Source: Thermoplasmatota archaeon (GTDB lineage Archaea; Thermoplasmatota; E2; DHVEG-1). Taken from it: a DNA stretch of 6,698 nt. Numbering within the stretch: the first letter of the stretch is position 1; each line of letters starts with the position of its first letter. Location: positions 1-6,698 of the forward strand of contig JALHTX010000228.1 of NCBI GenBank assembly GCA_022866015.1, written 5' to 3'. The translations under genes and the position numbers were made by a program. This document shows positions 1-4,864 of the stretch, one piece after another. The notes under the pieces were generated by a model. That model was given only the letters and a program-made list of their open reading frames with translations, searched no databases and was not told the DNA's origin.

Positions 1-120
1 TGCCGCGTGCGACAAAAAAGGGATATGGTTTATCTGGAGAAAAATAGAGATGCGGCTTTTCATCTGCGGGTCTTACGCTGATGCTTCAGACCACGCAGTA
101 TTCCCAGTCGCAGTTATAAT
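1..120. other. GC-richer, foldable segment at the window edge; possible gene or element remnant
   Basis: This stretch is visibly richer in G and C than the DNA after it. A hairpin pairs CTGCGGGTCT (64-73) with AGACC (88-92) and CGCAG (94-98), leaving one bulged A. An outer helix pairs TGCGAC (8-13) with GTCGCA (107-112), and GGGA (20-23) can pair with TCCC (102-105). In plus frame 1 the window opens in a reading frame that runs 26 codons to a TGA at 79-81 and could be the tail of an upstream protein. Plus frame 2 is also open from the edge to 235, and the minus strand has open frames too. I do not recognise a protein or RNA family. The end of a truncated gene or insertion element, or a structured RNA, are all possible. 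Confidence 0.3.
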
Positions 121-146
121 AAATCATATTTTTATGGCGGTAAATT

Positions 147-218
147 GGTGCTCAAATCCCGATAGGAGCAAACAAATGAGTGATTTGAACTTGAAGTCGA
201 AATCTCTTCCTCTGCACT
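147..218 (+). repeat. Direct repeat copy A, tRNA-sized, T-arm-like
   Basis: This copy matches 831-902 at 61 of 72 positions without gaps, and similarity continues into the next dozen T-rich bases with one indel. The ends GGTGC and GCACT can pair, with one G-U at the tip. Inside are the string AATCCCGATA (155-164) and a hairpin joining GATTTGA (182-188) to TCGAAATC (197-204) with one bulged base. The 3' part ends like a tRNA T-arm plus acceptor strand (CTCTTCCTCTGCA). It lies downstream of the minus-strand gene 270-593, and copy B lies upstream of it. A full tRNA cloverleaf is not apparent. Confidence 0.75.
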
Positions 219-254
219 GTAATCTTTTTACATAAGAAAAGAGAGTCTTATTCC

Positions 255-261
255 AAAAAAA
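255..261 (-). terminator. Oligo-T tract after the TIGR04076 gene
   Basis: On the minus strand this is a run of seven T residues starting 9 nt after the stop codon of the gene 270-593. Archaeal RNA polymerase typically terminates at such T-rich tracts. A 6-bp inverted repeat (232-237 with 246-251) follows it. Confidence 0.5.
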
Positions 262-269
262 TCTGTATC

Positions 270-593
270 TTATTTCTTTGATTCGCCCTGAGTAACTTTT
301 AATTCAAAGATTACGGGTCGTATCCCATCAGTACAACACGCAATCATTGTATTCTTATCTTTCATCCACCCTTCAAAGATACCTCTGGTGAAATCCCCTC
401 CAGTTAAAAACGATACGATGTACGGATGAATATCTTTCCAAGCCCAATCGCAAAATCCGTCTGGTTTTTCATAGGTAGTATAAAAAACCTGACCTTCAGA
501 AAAACACGGACATTTCTCAATGGGAACACCACAGTATGATTGAAAGTCTTTTTGAACAATGGTTTTTAATACCGTGATCTTAATTTTGTTCAT
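270..593 (-). CDS. TIGR04076-family cysteine-rich protein
   Basis: The product has 107 residues, close to the usual size of this family of small proteins found in archaea and anaerobic bacteria; their biochemical function is not known to me. Family-like features are the opening KIKITVLK (3-10), a CPC element (28-30), GFCDWAW (46-52), GGDF (65-68) and the block MIACCTDGIRPVIF (83-96). There are six cysteines (21, 28, 30, 48, 86, 87), suggesting metal or redox chemistry, which is inference. No signal peptide or membrane segment is seen, so it is probably cytoplasmic. The start is well supported by an AAGGAGA ribosome-binding site 9 nt before the ATG. The gene stands alone, pointing left, between the 72-bp direct repeats A and B. 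Confidence 0.85.
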   Translation of the reverse strand: MNKIKITVLKTIVQKDFQSYCGVPIEKCPCFSEGQVFYTTYEKPDGFCDWAWKDIHPYIVSFLTGGDFTRGIFEGWMKDKNTMIACCTDGIRPVIFELKVTQGESKK

Positions 594-601
594 TCAAATC
601 T

Positions 602-608
602 TCTCCTT
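602..608 (-). promoter_or_regulatory. Strong Shine-Dalgarno site for the TIGR04076 gene
   Basis: The minus strand reads AAGGAGA, ending 9 nt before the ATG at 593. This fixes the start and implies a leadered transcript, unlike the leaderless regulator genes in this window. AT-rich text around 644-655 could hold its TATA box, but no box is clear. Confidence 0.75.
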
Positions 609-830
609 GTAGATTGTTTTTCCACTCAATCTTCTTGTAAGCGAATAAAATATTCATTTAATATTGTTATCTTAAATATTTTTTAGAATGACAAGCATTT
701 TTACTGGTAGGTACGAGCTAATAATTTCCCCCATTTAATTAATAAATAATTAAAGAATAAGACGATTCGAAGATTCACAATACATTTAAGTACGCAACAG
801 ATATAAAACACATAAAAATGACGTCATTTA

Positions 831-902
831 GGTGCTAGTATCCCGATAGGAGCATATAAATAAGTGATTTGAACTTGGATTCAAAATCCCTTCCCCTGCA
901 CT
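831..902 (+). repeat. Direct repeat copy B, tRNA-sized, T-arm-like
   Basis: This is the partner of 147-218, offset by exactly 684 bases with no gap over 72 positions. It carries TATCCCGATA (839-848), a TATA-like CATATAAATA (853-862) and a hairpin pairing GATTTGAA (866-873) with TTCAAAATC (880-888) around a six-base loop, with one bulged A. The 3' end CCCTTCCCCTGCA resembles the T-stem plus acceptor strand of a class II tRNA such as tRNA-Leu. Its GGTGC and GCACT termini can pair, as in copy A. The repeated pairing potential suggests that structure matters. Confidence 0.75.
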
Positions 903-922
903 TTTAATGTTTTAACAAATAC

Positions 923-951
923 GAGATCAAATCTCCCGCCCTATATAATAT
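923..951 (+). other. T-arm-like hairpin followed by TATA-like box
   Basis: GAGAT (923-927) and ATCTC (931-935) form a perfect inverted repeat around CAA. Read as a tRNA T-arm this is GAG, a 7-nt loop ATCAAAT, then CTC. It is followed by CCGCCC and the TATA-like TATATAATAT (942-951). No gene starts within the next 30 bases, so a promoter function is unproven. Confidence 0.35.
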
Positions 952-1044
952 CATCAAAACTTTTATTTACAGAACGAAGATTGAGATACGCTAAAGCACG
1001 ATTTTATGTATTTTATAAGATGAGAACTTGAACCCCTAGTACTC

Positions 1045-1072
1045 ATTCCCGCCCCCGACACCTATTTAAATA
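1045..1072 (+). promoter_or_regulatory. C-rich tRNA-3'-end-like string plus TATA-like box
   Basis: ATTCCCGCCCCCGACACC (1045-1062) reads like the T-stem 3' strand, acceptor strand and terminal ACC of a tRNA, and is followed at once by TATTTAAATA (1063-1072), a reasonable archaeal box A. Transcription from it would begin near 1095, ahead of the small ORF at 1118 and the ABC transporter genes. No upstream tRNA body is visible. Confidence 0.4.
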
Positions 1073-1093
1073 TTCAACAGGAGAAAATCACAA

Positions 1094-1102
1094 TTTTTAT
1101 AA
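1094..1102 (+). promoter_or_regulatory. Candidate TATA box for the ABC-2 unit
   Basis: TTTTTATAA is a good archaeal box A. A start site about 25 bp downstream would be near 1123, which would favour the second methionine codon (1139) of the small ORF rather than 1118, or a leader of about 220 nt for the ATPase gene. Confidence 0.45.
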
Positions 1103-1117
1103 CCGAACATTGAACCG

Positions 1118-1303
1118 ATGTTTATTAATAAATATACGATGAATAAAAATCAGACTAATTTCAATTTTATAGCAACTACTCAAACTATGATAAAAAGAAA
1201 AAAAGTGTTTCTTCCAGGATCTATGAATTATCATATAAGAGATAGTAAACTATTAAAGTACTACAGAGATGCCGTTCAAATTTATAAGAAATATGAATAT
1301 TGA
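1118..1303 (+). CDS. Small hypothetical ORF ahead of the ABC genes
   Basis: It encodes 61 residues from 1118, or 54 if translation begins at the ATG at 1139, which fits the TATA box at 1094-1102 better. The product is Asn- and Lys-rich with a basic cluster (MIKRKKV) and a Tyr-rich end (KYYRDAVQIYKKYEY). No cysteines, membrane segment or known domain are seen, and I do not recognise it. It lies 40 bp before the zinc-ribbon ABC ATPase in the same direction and could be co-transcribed. There is no clear Shine-Dalgarno site, and in DNA this AT-rich an ORF of this size may be accidental. Confidence 0.3.
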   Translation: MFINKYTMNKNQTNFNFIATTQTMIKRKKVFLPGSMNYHIRDSKLLKYYRDAVQIYKKYEY

Positions 1304-1329
1304 AACCCAGGAAGAATGATCTAAAAAAA

Positions 1330-1334
1330 GGTGG
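1330..1334 (+). promoter_or_regulatory. Shine-Dalgarno site of the ABC ATPase
   Basis: GGTGG lies 9 nt before the ATG at 1344. It selects the start that includes the zinc ribbon. Confidence 0.65.
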
Positions 1335-1343
1335 AAGCTATAT

Positions 1344-2438
1344 ATGATATCAAAAACTGCTGAATGTCCCAAATGTAAAACTCATATAACCGTTCAAGGA
1401 AATCCAGGAGAAACCACCATTGTATTATGTCCTAATTGTAATATAAAAGGGAACTTTACCTTTCAAAAAGAAAAAGCTGAAATAGAAACAATTAGCAATC
1501 ATAACATAATTGAAGTTAAAAACCTTACAAAAATGTTTAATGGTTTTAAGGCTCTCGATAATGTTTCATTTAATGTAAAAAAGGGAGAAATATTAGGTTT
1601 TGTTGGCCCGAATGGTGCTGGAAAAACAACTACAATAAAGTTACTGACAAATTTACTCACCCCTACATCAGGACACGCATATATCAATAATATCGATGTT
1701 AATAAAAATCCTACAAAAGCGCTTTTATCAGTTGGATCATTAATAGAGGTTCCGGGGATCTATGATTATCTTACTCCTCATGAGATGTTAACATATTTTG
1801 GGAAAATCCATAGGCTGAATAAAAATGAAATAAATCAAAAAATTAAAGAAGTTTTGAAAATAGTTAAATTATCAGAGTGGGAACATAAAAAGATAGGTTC
1901 ATTTAGCACTGGAATGCAGAGAAGATTAGCAATAGCCAAAGCGATATTACATAGTCCTGATATATTGATTCTTGATGAACCTGTTATTGGTCTTGACCCC
2001 AGGGGGATAAAAGACGTTAGAGATATGTTAAAACAGTTTAAAAATAAAGGAGTAACTATTTTTTTAAGTTCACATCTGCTAAATGAGGTAAGAGAAACAT
2101 GTGACAGGATTATTTTTTTAGATGCTGGTAAAGTTGTTACACAGGGAACTATTAAGGAGATACTGAATAGAATAAAAATTGATACAATTGAGGTTGAATT
2201 TTTAAATCAGTTAACTGAAGTTGATATTAAAAAAATAGAAAATATACCGGAGATTAATAGTTTTGAAAAAGAAAATGGTTTTTTTAAAATAAAATTTGAT
2301 GGTAAACCAGAAACTAGCAATACGATACTTACAAAATTGACTGAGCAGGGGTTAAAAGTGGTTTCATTTTCTACTAAGAAAGCTGATTTAGAATCTTTTT
2401 ATGTGTCAATCATGAATGATGAAAAAGGGGTAATATAA
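1344..2438 (+). CDS. ABC transporter ATP-binding protein with N-terminal zinc ribbon
   Basis: This 364-residue cytoplasmic ATPase should power the ABC-2-type permease encoded 1 bp downstream. Residues 8-32 form a zinc-ribbon-like pair, CPKC (8-11) and CPNC (29-32), preceding the nucleotide-binding domain from about residue 55. Seen motifs are Walker A GPNGAGKT (88-95), signature FSTGM (187-191, departing from LSGGQ), Walker B ILILDEP (207-213), D-loop GLDP (216-219) and H-loop SSH (242-244). The usual Q-loop glutamine is replaced by the VGSLIEVPGIY segment (130-140), as is usual in the BcrA-like bacitracin-resistance subfamily. About 80 C-terminal residues (from about 280) form an extra domain of the kind found on ABC-2 ATPases. 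The substrate is unknown; lipid, peptide or drug export are options. The zinc ribbon is not part of the standard ATPase and may sense or recruit something. Confidence 0.92.
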   Translation: MISKTAECPKCKTHITVQGNPGETTIVLCPNCNIKGNFTFQKEKAEIETISNHNIIEVKNLTKMFNGFKALDNVSFNVKKGEILGFVGPNGAGKTTTIKLLTNLLTPTSGHAYINNIDVNKNPTKALLSVGSLIEVPGIYDYLTPHEMLTYFGKIHRLNKNEINQKIKEVLKIVKLSEWEHKKIGSFSTGMQRRLAIAKAILHSPDILILDEPVIGLDPRGIKDVRDMLKQFKNKGVTIFLSSHLLNEVRETCDRIIFLDAGKVVTQGTIKEILNRIKIDTIEVEFLNQLTEVDIKKIENIPEINSFEKENGFFKIKFDGKPETSNTILTKLTEQGLKVVSFSTKKADLESFYVSIMNDEKGVI

Positions 2439-2439
2439 A

Positions 2440-3264
2440 ATGGATGCCGACCGTTATATTCCAGGTGTAGATGATTTTAAAAATATGTATCTTACAATAA
2501 AATTTGAGATGTTAAAACATATTAAAAGAAAAAGAATTCTGCTAACATTGATTCTTGCAATTCTGATACCTCTGATTTTTTTTATAGTTCCTCCACTTCT
2601 TGGTCAGGGCTATGCTGATACTGCGAATGGTTTTGCAGCTAGTAATCTAGGGTTTGTTAATCTTTTAATAATACTTTCTGGCGCAATATTTACAGGGGAT
2701 TCTATTTCGGGGGAATTTGAGAATAAAACCGGTTTGCTCTTATTCTCGACACCCCAACGAAAATCGAGCATCTTCACAGGTAAATACATTGCGTCTTTAA
2801 TTGCAACATGGCTGATTGTTTCATTATATTACCTAATTACAATTATGGAGATGGCTTCTATATATGGAGCATCGGGCATTTCTGTAGAAATAGCTCAATC
2901 ATTTTTACTTGCATTACTCTATTCCACTAGTGTGGTGAGTATTGTTTTTCTATTTAGCAGTATTATGAAAAAGACAATAACATCCACACTTATTGGTTTC
3001 TTTCTTTTGATGATGATATTACCAATTATAACTGCTGTTTTTACACTTGCCGAAGTAGATCCCTGGTTTATTGTAACTCATAATGCAGATCTAATTACTA
3101 ATGTTATAGGAACTGGAAATGGAGGTGGTTTTGGTCCAGGTCAGGGATTTAATTTGACTGTCTTTAAACCAGATTTATGGAGTGGTATAAGTGTTATGTC
3201 AGCGTATACGGTTATACTATTTTTAACAGGTATGGTGATGGCTGATCGGAGAAAAATGGAATAA
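2440..3264 (+). CDS. ABC-2-type transporter permease
   Basis: This 274-residue integral membrane protein is the partner of the ATPase just upstream. About six hydrophobic segments are visible: 33-51, 69-86, 116-136, 151-173, 181-203 and 250-267. Between the second and third lies GDSISGEFENKTGLLLFSTP (86-105) and then GKYIA, matching the ABC-2 pattern in which an acidic Glu-Gly/Thr segment is followed by a Ser-Thr-Pro turn. A Gly-rich stretch (224-236) sits in the loop before the last segment and probably faces outside. The ATG follows the ATPase stop by one base, with GGGG at 2427-2430 as a weak ribosome-binding site, so the two are translationally coupled. Residue 17 is an alternative start. 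The substrate cannot be read from the sequence. Confidence 0.9.
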   Translation: MDADRYIPGVDDFKNMYLTIKFEMLKHIKRKRILLTLILAILIPLIFFIVPPLLGQGYADTANGFAASNLGFVNLLIILSGAIFTGDSISGEFENKTGLLLFSTPQRKSSIFTGKYIASLIATWLIVSLYYLITIMEMASIYGASGISVEIAQSFLLALLYSTSVVSIVFLFSSIMKKTITSTLIGFFLLMMILPIITAVFTLAEVDPWFIVTHNADLITNVIGTGNGGGFGPGQGFNLTVFKPDLWSGISVMSAYTVILFLTGMVMADRRKME

Positions 3265-3322
3265 TATGATAAAAGTGCTAAACAGTAGAAAATTTGTATA
3301 AAATGGTCTCAAACAACGACCG

Positions 3323-3332
3323 AATCCCGATA
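3323..3332 (+). repeat. Third copy of the AATCCCGATA string
   Basis: These ten bases are identical to 155-164 in repeat A, and one base differs from 839-848 in repeat B. Preceded by CCG and followed by CAGGC, it again resembles a T-arm 3' strand running into an acceptor strand. It lies between the ABC-2 permease and the Rieske gene, 15 bp upstream of the latter's TATA box. The rest of the 72-bp repeat is not preserved here. Confidence 0.4.
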
Positions 3333-3346
3333 CAGGCCTCATTATC

Positions 3347-3357
3347 TTTTTATAAAT
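3347..3357 (+). promoter_or_regulatory. TATA box of the Rieske gene
   Basis: TTTTTATAAAT is a strong archaeal box A. Initiation about 25 bp downstream, near 3377, gives a leader of roughly 9 nt before the ATG at 3386, which fits the lack of a Shine-Dalgarno site. Confidence 0.6.
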
Positions 3358-3385
3358 GAAGGTGCATCATAAATCGTGAAAAAAT

Positions 3386-3703
3386 ATGGGCTCGATCATA
3401 GGTAGATTAGGGGACTTCCCACAAGGGTCGATAAAGGAAGTTAGCATTCAGGGAAAGCCTTATGCTATCTCTAATATCGACGGTTTGTTATTCACCATTG
3501 ATGGCAGGTGTGCACATGCTGGAGGCATCCTGAGCAACGGTCATCTGGTTGGAAAAGTGGTAACCTGCCCTAAACATGGTTCCGAATACGATGTTACTAC
3601 CGGTAAGAACCTCAAGAAGCCACGAATCCCGTTCGCCAAGGCTTCGGACCTGAGGAGCTACAAGGTCACCATCGATGGTGAGACTGTAATACTTGAGATA
3701 TGA
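3386..3703 (+). CDS. Rieske-type [2Fe-2S] ferredoxin
   Basis: This 105-residue soluble single-domain Rieske protein is the size of the free ferredoxins that serve oxygenases or nitrite-reductase small-subunit-like roles. The cluster ligands are in two motifs: C42-A-H44 and C61-P-K-H64, separated by the usual spacing, with HGSEYD (64-69) following the second. It has no twin-arginine or membrane anchor, so it differs from the bc1/b6f Rieske subunit. An in-frame TGA at 3377 rules out an upstream start. It stands alone: no oxygenase, reductase or partner is nearby, so its electron partner is unknown. Its codons, especially in the second half, are clearly GC-richer than the flanking genes, hinting at separate origin. 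The fold call is secure; the role is not. Confidence 0.93.
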   Translation: MGSIIGRLGDFPQGSIKEVSIQGKPYAISNIDGLLFTIDGRCAHAGGILSNGHLVGKVVTCPKHGSEYDVTTGKNLKKPRIPFAKASDLRSYKVTIDGETVILEI

Positions 3704-3735
3704 TCGGTTTGGGTGTTTGACACAATCTAGAAACC

Positions 3736-3757
3736 AATCCCCGACATCACTTATAAG
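3736..3757 (+). other. C-rich string followed by TATA-like box, no gene behind it
   Basis: AATCCCCGACA (3736-3746) shares CCCCGACA with the string at 1052-1060 and is followed by CTTATAAGG (around 3750-3757). It has the same C-rich-then-TATA order seen elsewhere, yet no plus-strand protein gene follows. It could be a relic, a promoter for a small RNA, or chance. Confidence 0.3.
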
Positions 3758-3768
3758 GTCTCTATTTC

Positions 3769-3776
3769 TTTTTTTT
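3769..3776 (+). terminator. Oligo-T tract downstream of the Rieske gene
   Basis: A run of eight T within a T-rich stretch about 65 nt after the Rieske stop is a plausible archaeal terminator. No stable hairpin precedes it, which archaeal termination does not require. Confidence 0.45.
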
Positions 3777-3814
3777 ATATTCTTTATTTAGATGATTCTC
3801 CCAATAAATTGATG

Positions 3815-3837
3815 TTCAAATCCCTTCTCCCTGTACT
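3815..3837 (+). repeat. Partial tRNA-3'-end-like copy (repeat C)
   Basis: It starts TTCAAAT, a proper tRNA T-loop, then CCCTT and CTCCCTGTA. It aligns to 880-902 of repeat B with small indels. Only this 3' portion is present and no T-stem 5' strand pairs with it, as expected for an attachment-site-like fragment rather than a tRNA gene. It lies just past the 3' end of the minus-strand gene 3855-4133. Confidence 0.45.
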
Positions 3838-3854
3838 AATTTGTTAAACTGATT

Positions 3855-4133
3855 TCATTTCAACAAAAGCATAAATCTTTTTTCTTTTTCAGTCATAAAA
3901 CGTTCTGATATTTGACCAAGTTTGTTAGAAACCTTTTCTAAACCTGGAAAATTATTATTAGATAAAAAGCTTGCAATCCCCCTACTTAGTATAAATACAG
4001 CAAGTTTATGTTCTCTCTTAGATTTATAGATCTGATAGGGTGTAACATTTAATTTTTCATAAGACTGAAATTCCAACCTATCATAATTATCAACCATCTC
4101 CTCCAGATGGTTTTTTAATTGCAATAAAAACAT
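3855..4133 (-). CDS. Unrecognised 92-residue hypothetical protein
   Basis: I do not recognise this protein. It is predicted soluble and largely helical, with mixed charge (rich in Lys and Glu), no cysteines and no signal peptide. A central block, YQIYKSKREHKLAVFILSRG (33-52), looks like a DNA- or protein-binding helix pair, which is only an impression. It is transcribed away from the Lrp-type gene at 4284, with 150 bp between the starts. A TATA-like element about 32 bp before the ATG suggests a short-leader transcript. Reading as genuine is supported by the absence of long competing frames and a promoter in the right place, but homologues are needed to be sure. Confidence 0.55.
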   Translation of the reverse strand: MFLLQLKNHLEEMVDNYDRLEFQSYEKLNVTPYQIYKSKREHKLAVFILSRGIASFLSNNNFPGLEKVSNKLGQISERFMTEKEKRFMLLLK

Positions 4134-4160
4134 GTGAAATTGAATAAGCTCATCTTTTTG

Positions 4161-4168
4161 TATATTTT
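4161..4168 (-). promoter_or_regulatory. TATA-like box for the 92-residue gene
   Basis: The minus strand reads AAAATATA here, centred about 32 bp before the ATG at 4133, in line with a short leader. Confidence 0.4.
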
Positions 4169-4226
4169 ACCTGCCTCAAAAAACGTATTCATTTTAAAAA
4201 ACAAATAGTTTTCTATTGATATTTAT

Positions 4227-4236
4227 AACATTTGTT
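4227..4236. promoter_or_regulatory. Candidate regulator site AACA-TT-TGTT
   Basis: The arms AACA and TGTT are inverted around TT, immediately upstream of the TATA box of the Lrp-type gene. Similar arms recur at 4824-4836 and as a perfect palindrome at 4850-4859, so they may be binding sites for the encoded regulator. The motif is short and AT-rich, so chance is possible. Confidence 0.3.
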
Positions 4237-4252
4237 TTATATTTTGGATAGT

Positions 4253-4260
4253 TTTATATA
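4253..4260 (+). promoter_or_regulatory. TATA box of the Lrp/AsnC-type gene
   Basis: TTTATATA is a consensus archaeal box A centred about 28 bp before the ATG at 4284, so the transcript should begin at or next to the start codon (leaderless). No Shine-Dalgarno site is present, in agreement. Confidence 0.75.
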
Positions 4261-4283
4261 TTTAAATACGATTTTGTTAGAAT

Positions 4284-4817
4284 ATGGCAAAGAGTAGTAT
4301 AAAACAAATAGAGCAAGATGAAAAAAGGATACTTGAAGAACTAAGAAAAAATGCAAACAAAACCATAAATGATATAGCAAAATCCTGTGGGTTTTCAAGA
4401 CAAAAAGTATGGAGAGTAATAAATAACCTGGAAAAAAATCATACTATCTGGGGATATGTAGCTGTAGTAGATGAAGAAAAACTAGACAAAAAAAGCTACA
4501 TATTACTTGTGAAAAGAACAAACAAACCATTATCTCAAGAACTAATTAACAAAATAATAGATAGAGATTTATCAAAGAAAGGAAAAAAAATAGGGATAGA
4601 AATAACAAACAGTATCTTCACACATGGAGTTTATGACTGGCTAATATGTTTCAATTCAACTGGTATTCAAGAAGCAAAAGGATTAGTAGAAGAATTAAAC
4701 AAACTGTATGAAGATTATATATCAGATATACATTTGATCGAAAAAATGTTTTCAGTAGTAAGCTGCGGGGTAACAAATCCTGATATCAACAAATTAAATG
4801 ATTTTTTCAAAATCTAA
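4284..4817 (+). CDS. Lrp/AsnC-family transcriptional regulator
   Basis: This 177-residue cytoplasmic DNA-binding protein has an N-terminal winged helix (about 11-60): DEKRILEELRKNANKTINDI, then the recognition helix around SRQKVWRVINNLE (38-50) and the wing GYVAVVD. The C-terminal part (about 71-162) follows the alpha-beta RAM-like pattern: YILLVKRT strand, helix 84-95, strands around IGIEIT and DWLICFN, helix 128-142, and a last strand with HLIEKMFSVVSCG. The RAM segment is longer than in typical 150-residue Lrp proteins, with an insertion around 95-112. The family usually binds amino acids or other small ligands and forms dimers to octamers; the ligand here is unknown. It is a single leaderless gene, and AACA/TGTT inverted sites on both sides suggest autoregulation. 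Confidence 0.85.
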   Translation: MAKSSIKQIEQDEKRILEELRKNANKTINDIAKSCGFSRQKVWRVINNLEKNHTIWGYVAVVDEEKLDKKSYILLVKRTNKPLSQELINKIIDRDLSKKGKKIGIEITNSIFTHGVYDWLICFNSTGIQEAKGLVEELNKLYEDYISDIHLIEKMFSVVSCGVTNPDINKLNDFFKI

Positions 4818-4849
4818 TTCAAAAACAGCATTTGTTAAATCTTTGCTTT

Positions 4850-4859
4850 AACAATTGTT
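4850..4859. promoter_or_regulatory. Palindrome AACAATTGTT downstream of the Lrp-type gene
   Basis: This perfect 10-bp palindrome has the same arms as the site at 4227-4236. A looser copy, AACA (4824-4827) with TGTT (4833-4836), sits just before it. It may be an operator or part of a 3' structure. Confidence 0.3.
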
Positions 4860-4864
4860 TACAC

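Larger units (their letters stand above)
594..1117. other. Gene-poor intergenic stretch
   Basis: No convincing protein gene is visible on either strand. It holds the leader of the minus-strand gene at its left end, a very AT-rich near-palindromic patch (about 735-754), the direct repeat copy B (831-902), two further tRNA-3'-end-like strings each followed by a TATA-like box (923-951 and 1045-1072), and the presumed promoter region of the ABC-2 transporter unit. No complete tRNA cloverleaf was found by eye. Confidence 0.6.

Noticed and set aside
2..127. Minus-strand frame starting at 127 (MIYYNCDWEYCVV), a TGA at 88-86, then 28 open codons, suggesting UGA recoding (selenocysteine)
   Set aside because: TGA is used as an ordinary stop by other genes here, no SECIS element can be identified, and three other frames across the same GC-richer stretch are also open, so openness carries little weight.
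147..218. Complete tRNA gene in repeat A or B
   Set aside because: Length and 3' end are tRNA-like, but the acceptor stem pairs only five bases, the D-arm and anticodon arm do not form, and there is no proper GTTC T-loop with a five-base stem.
50..235. Plus-strand open frame of 61 codons from an ATG at 50
   Set aside because: The frame is open upstream to the window edge, and its second half is the direct repeat A. The product ends in repeat-derived sequence and resembles no family I know.
735..754. AT-rich near-palindrome as a replication origin
   Set aside because: It lacks origin recognition box-like repeats and no Orc1/Cdc6 gene is near; AT-rich palindromes are common in such DNA.
147..902. 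CRISPR array
   Set aside because: Only two copies of a 72-bp repeat 612 bp apart with a gene between them; there is no short regular repeat-spacer pattern and no cas gene.
1499..1687. Minus-strand frame inside the ABC ATPase gene
   Set aside because: Antisense shadow of the Walker A region of a well-supported gene.
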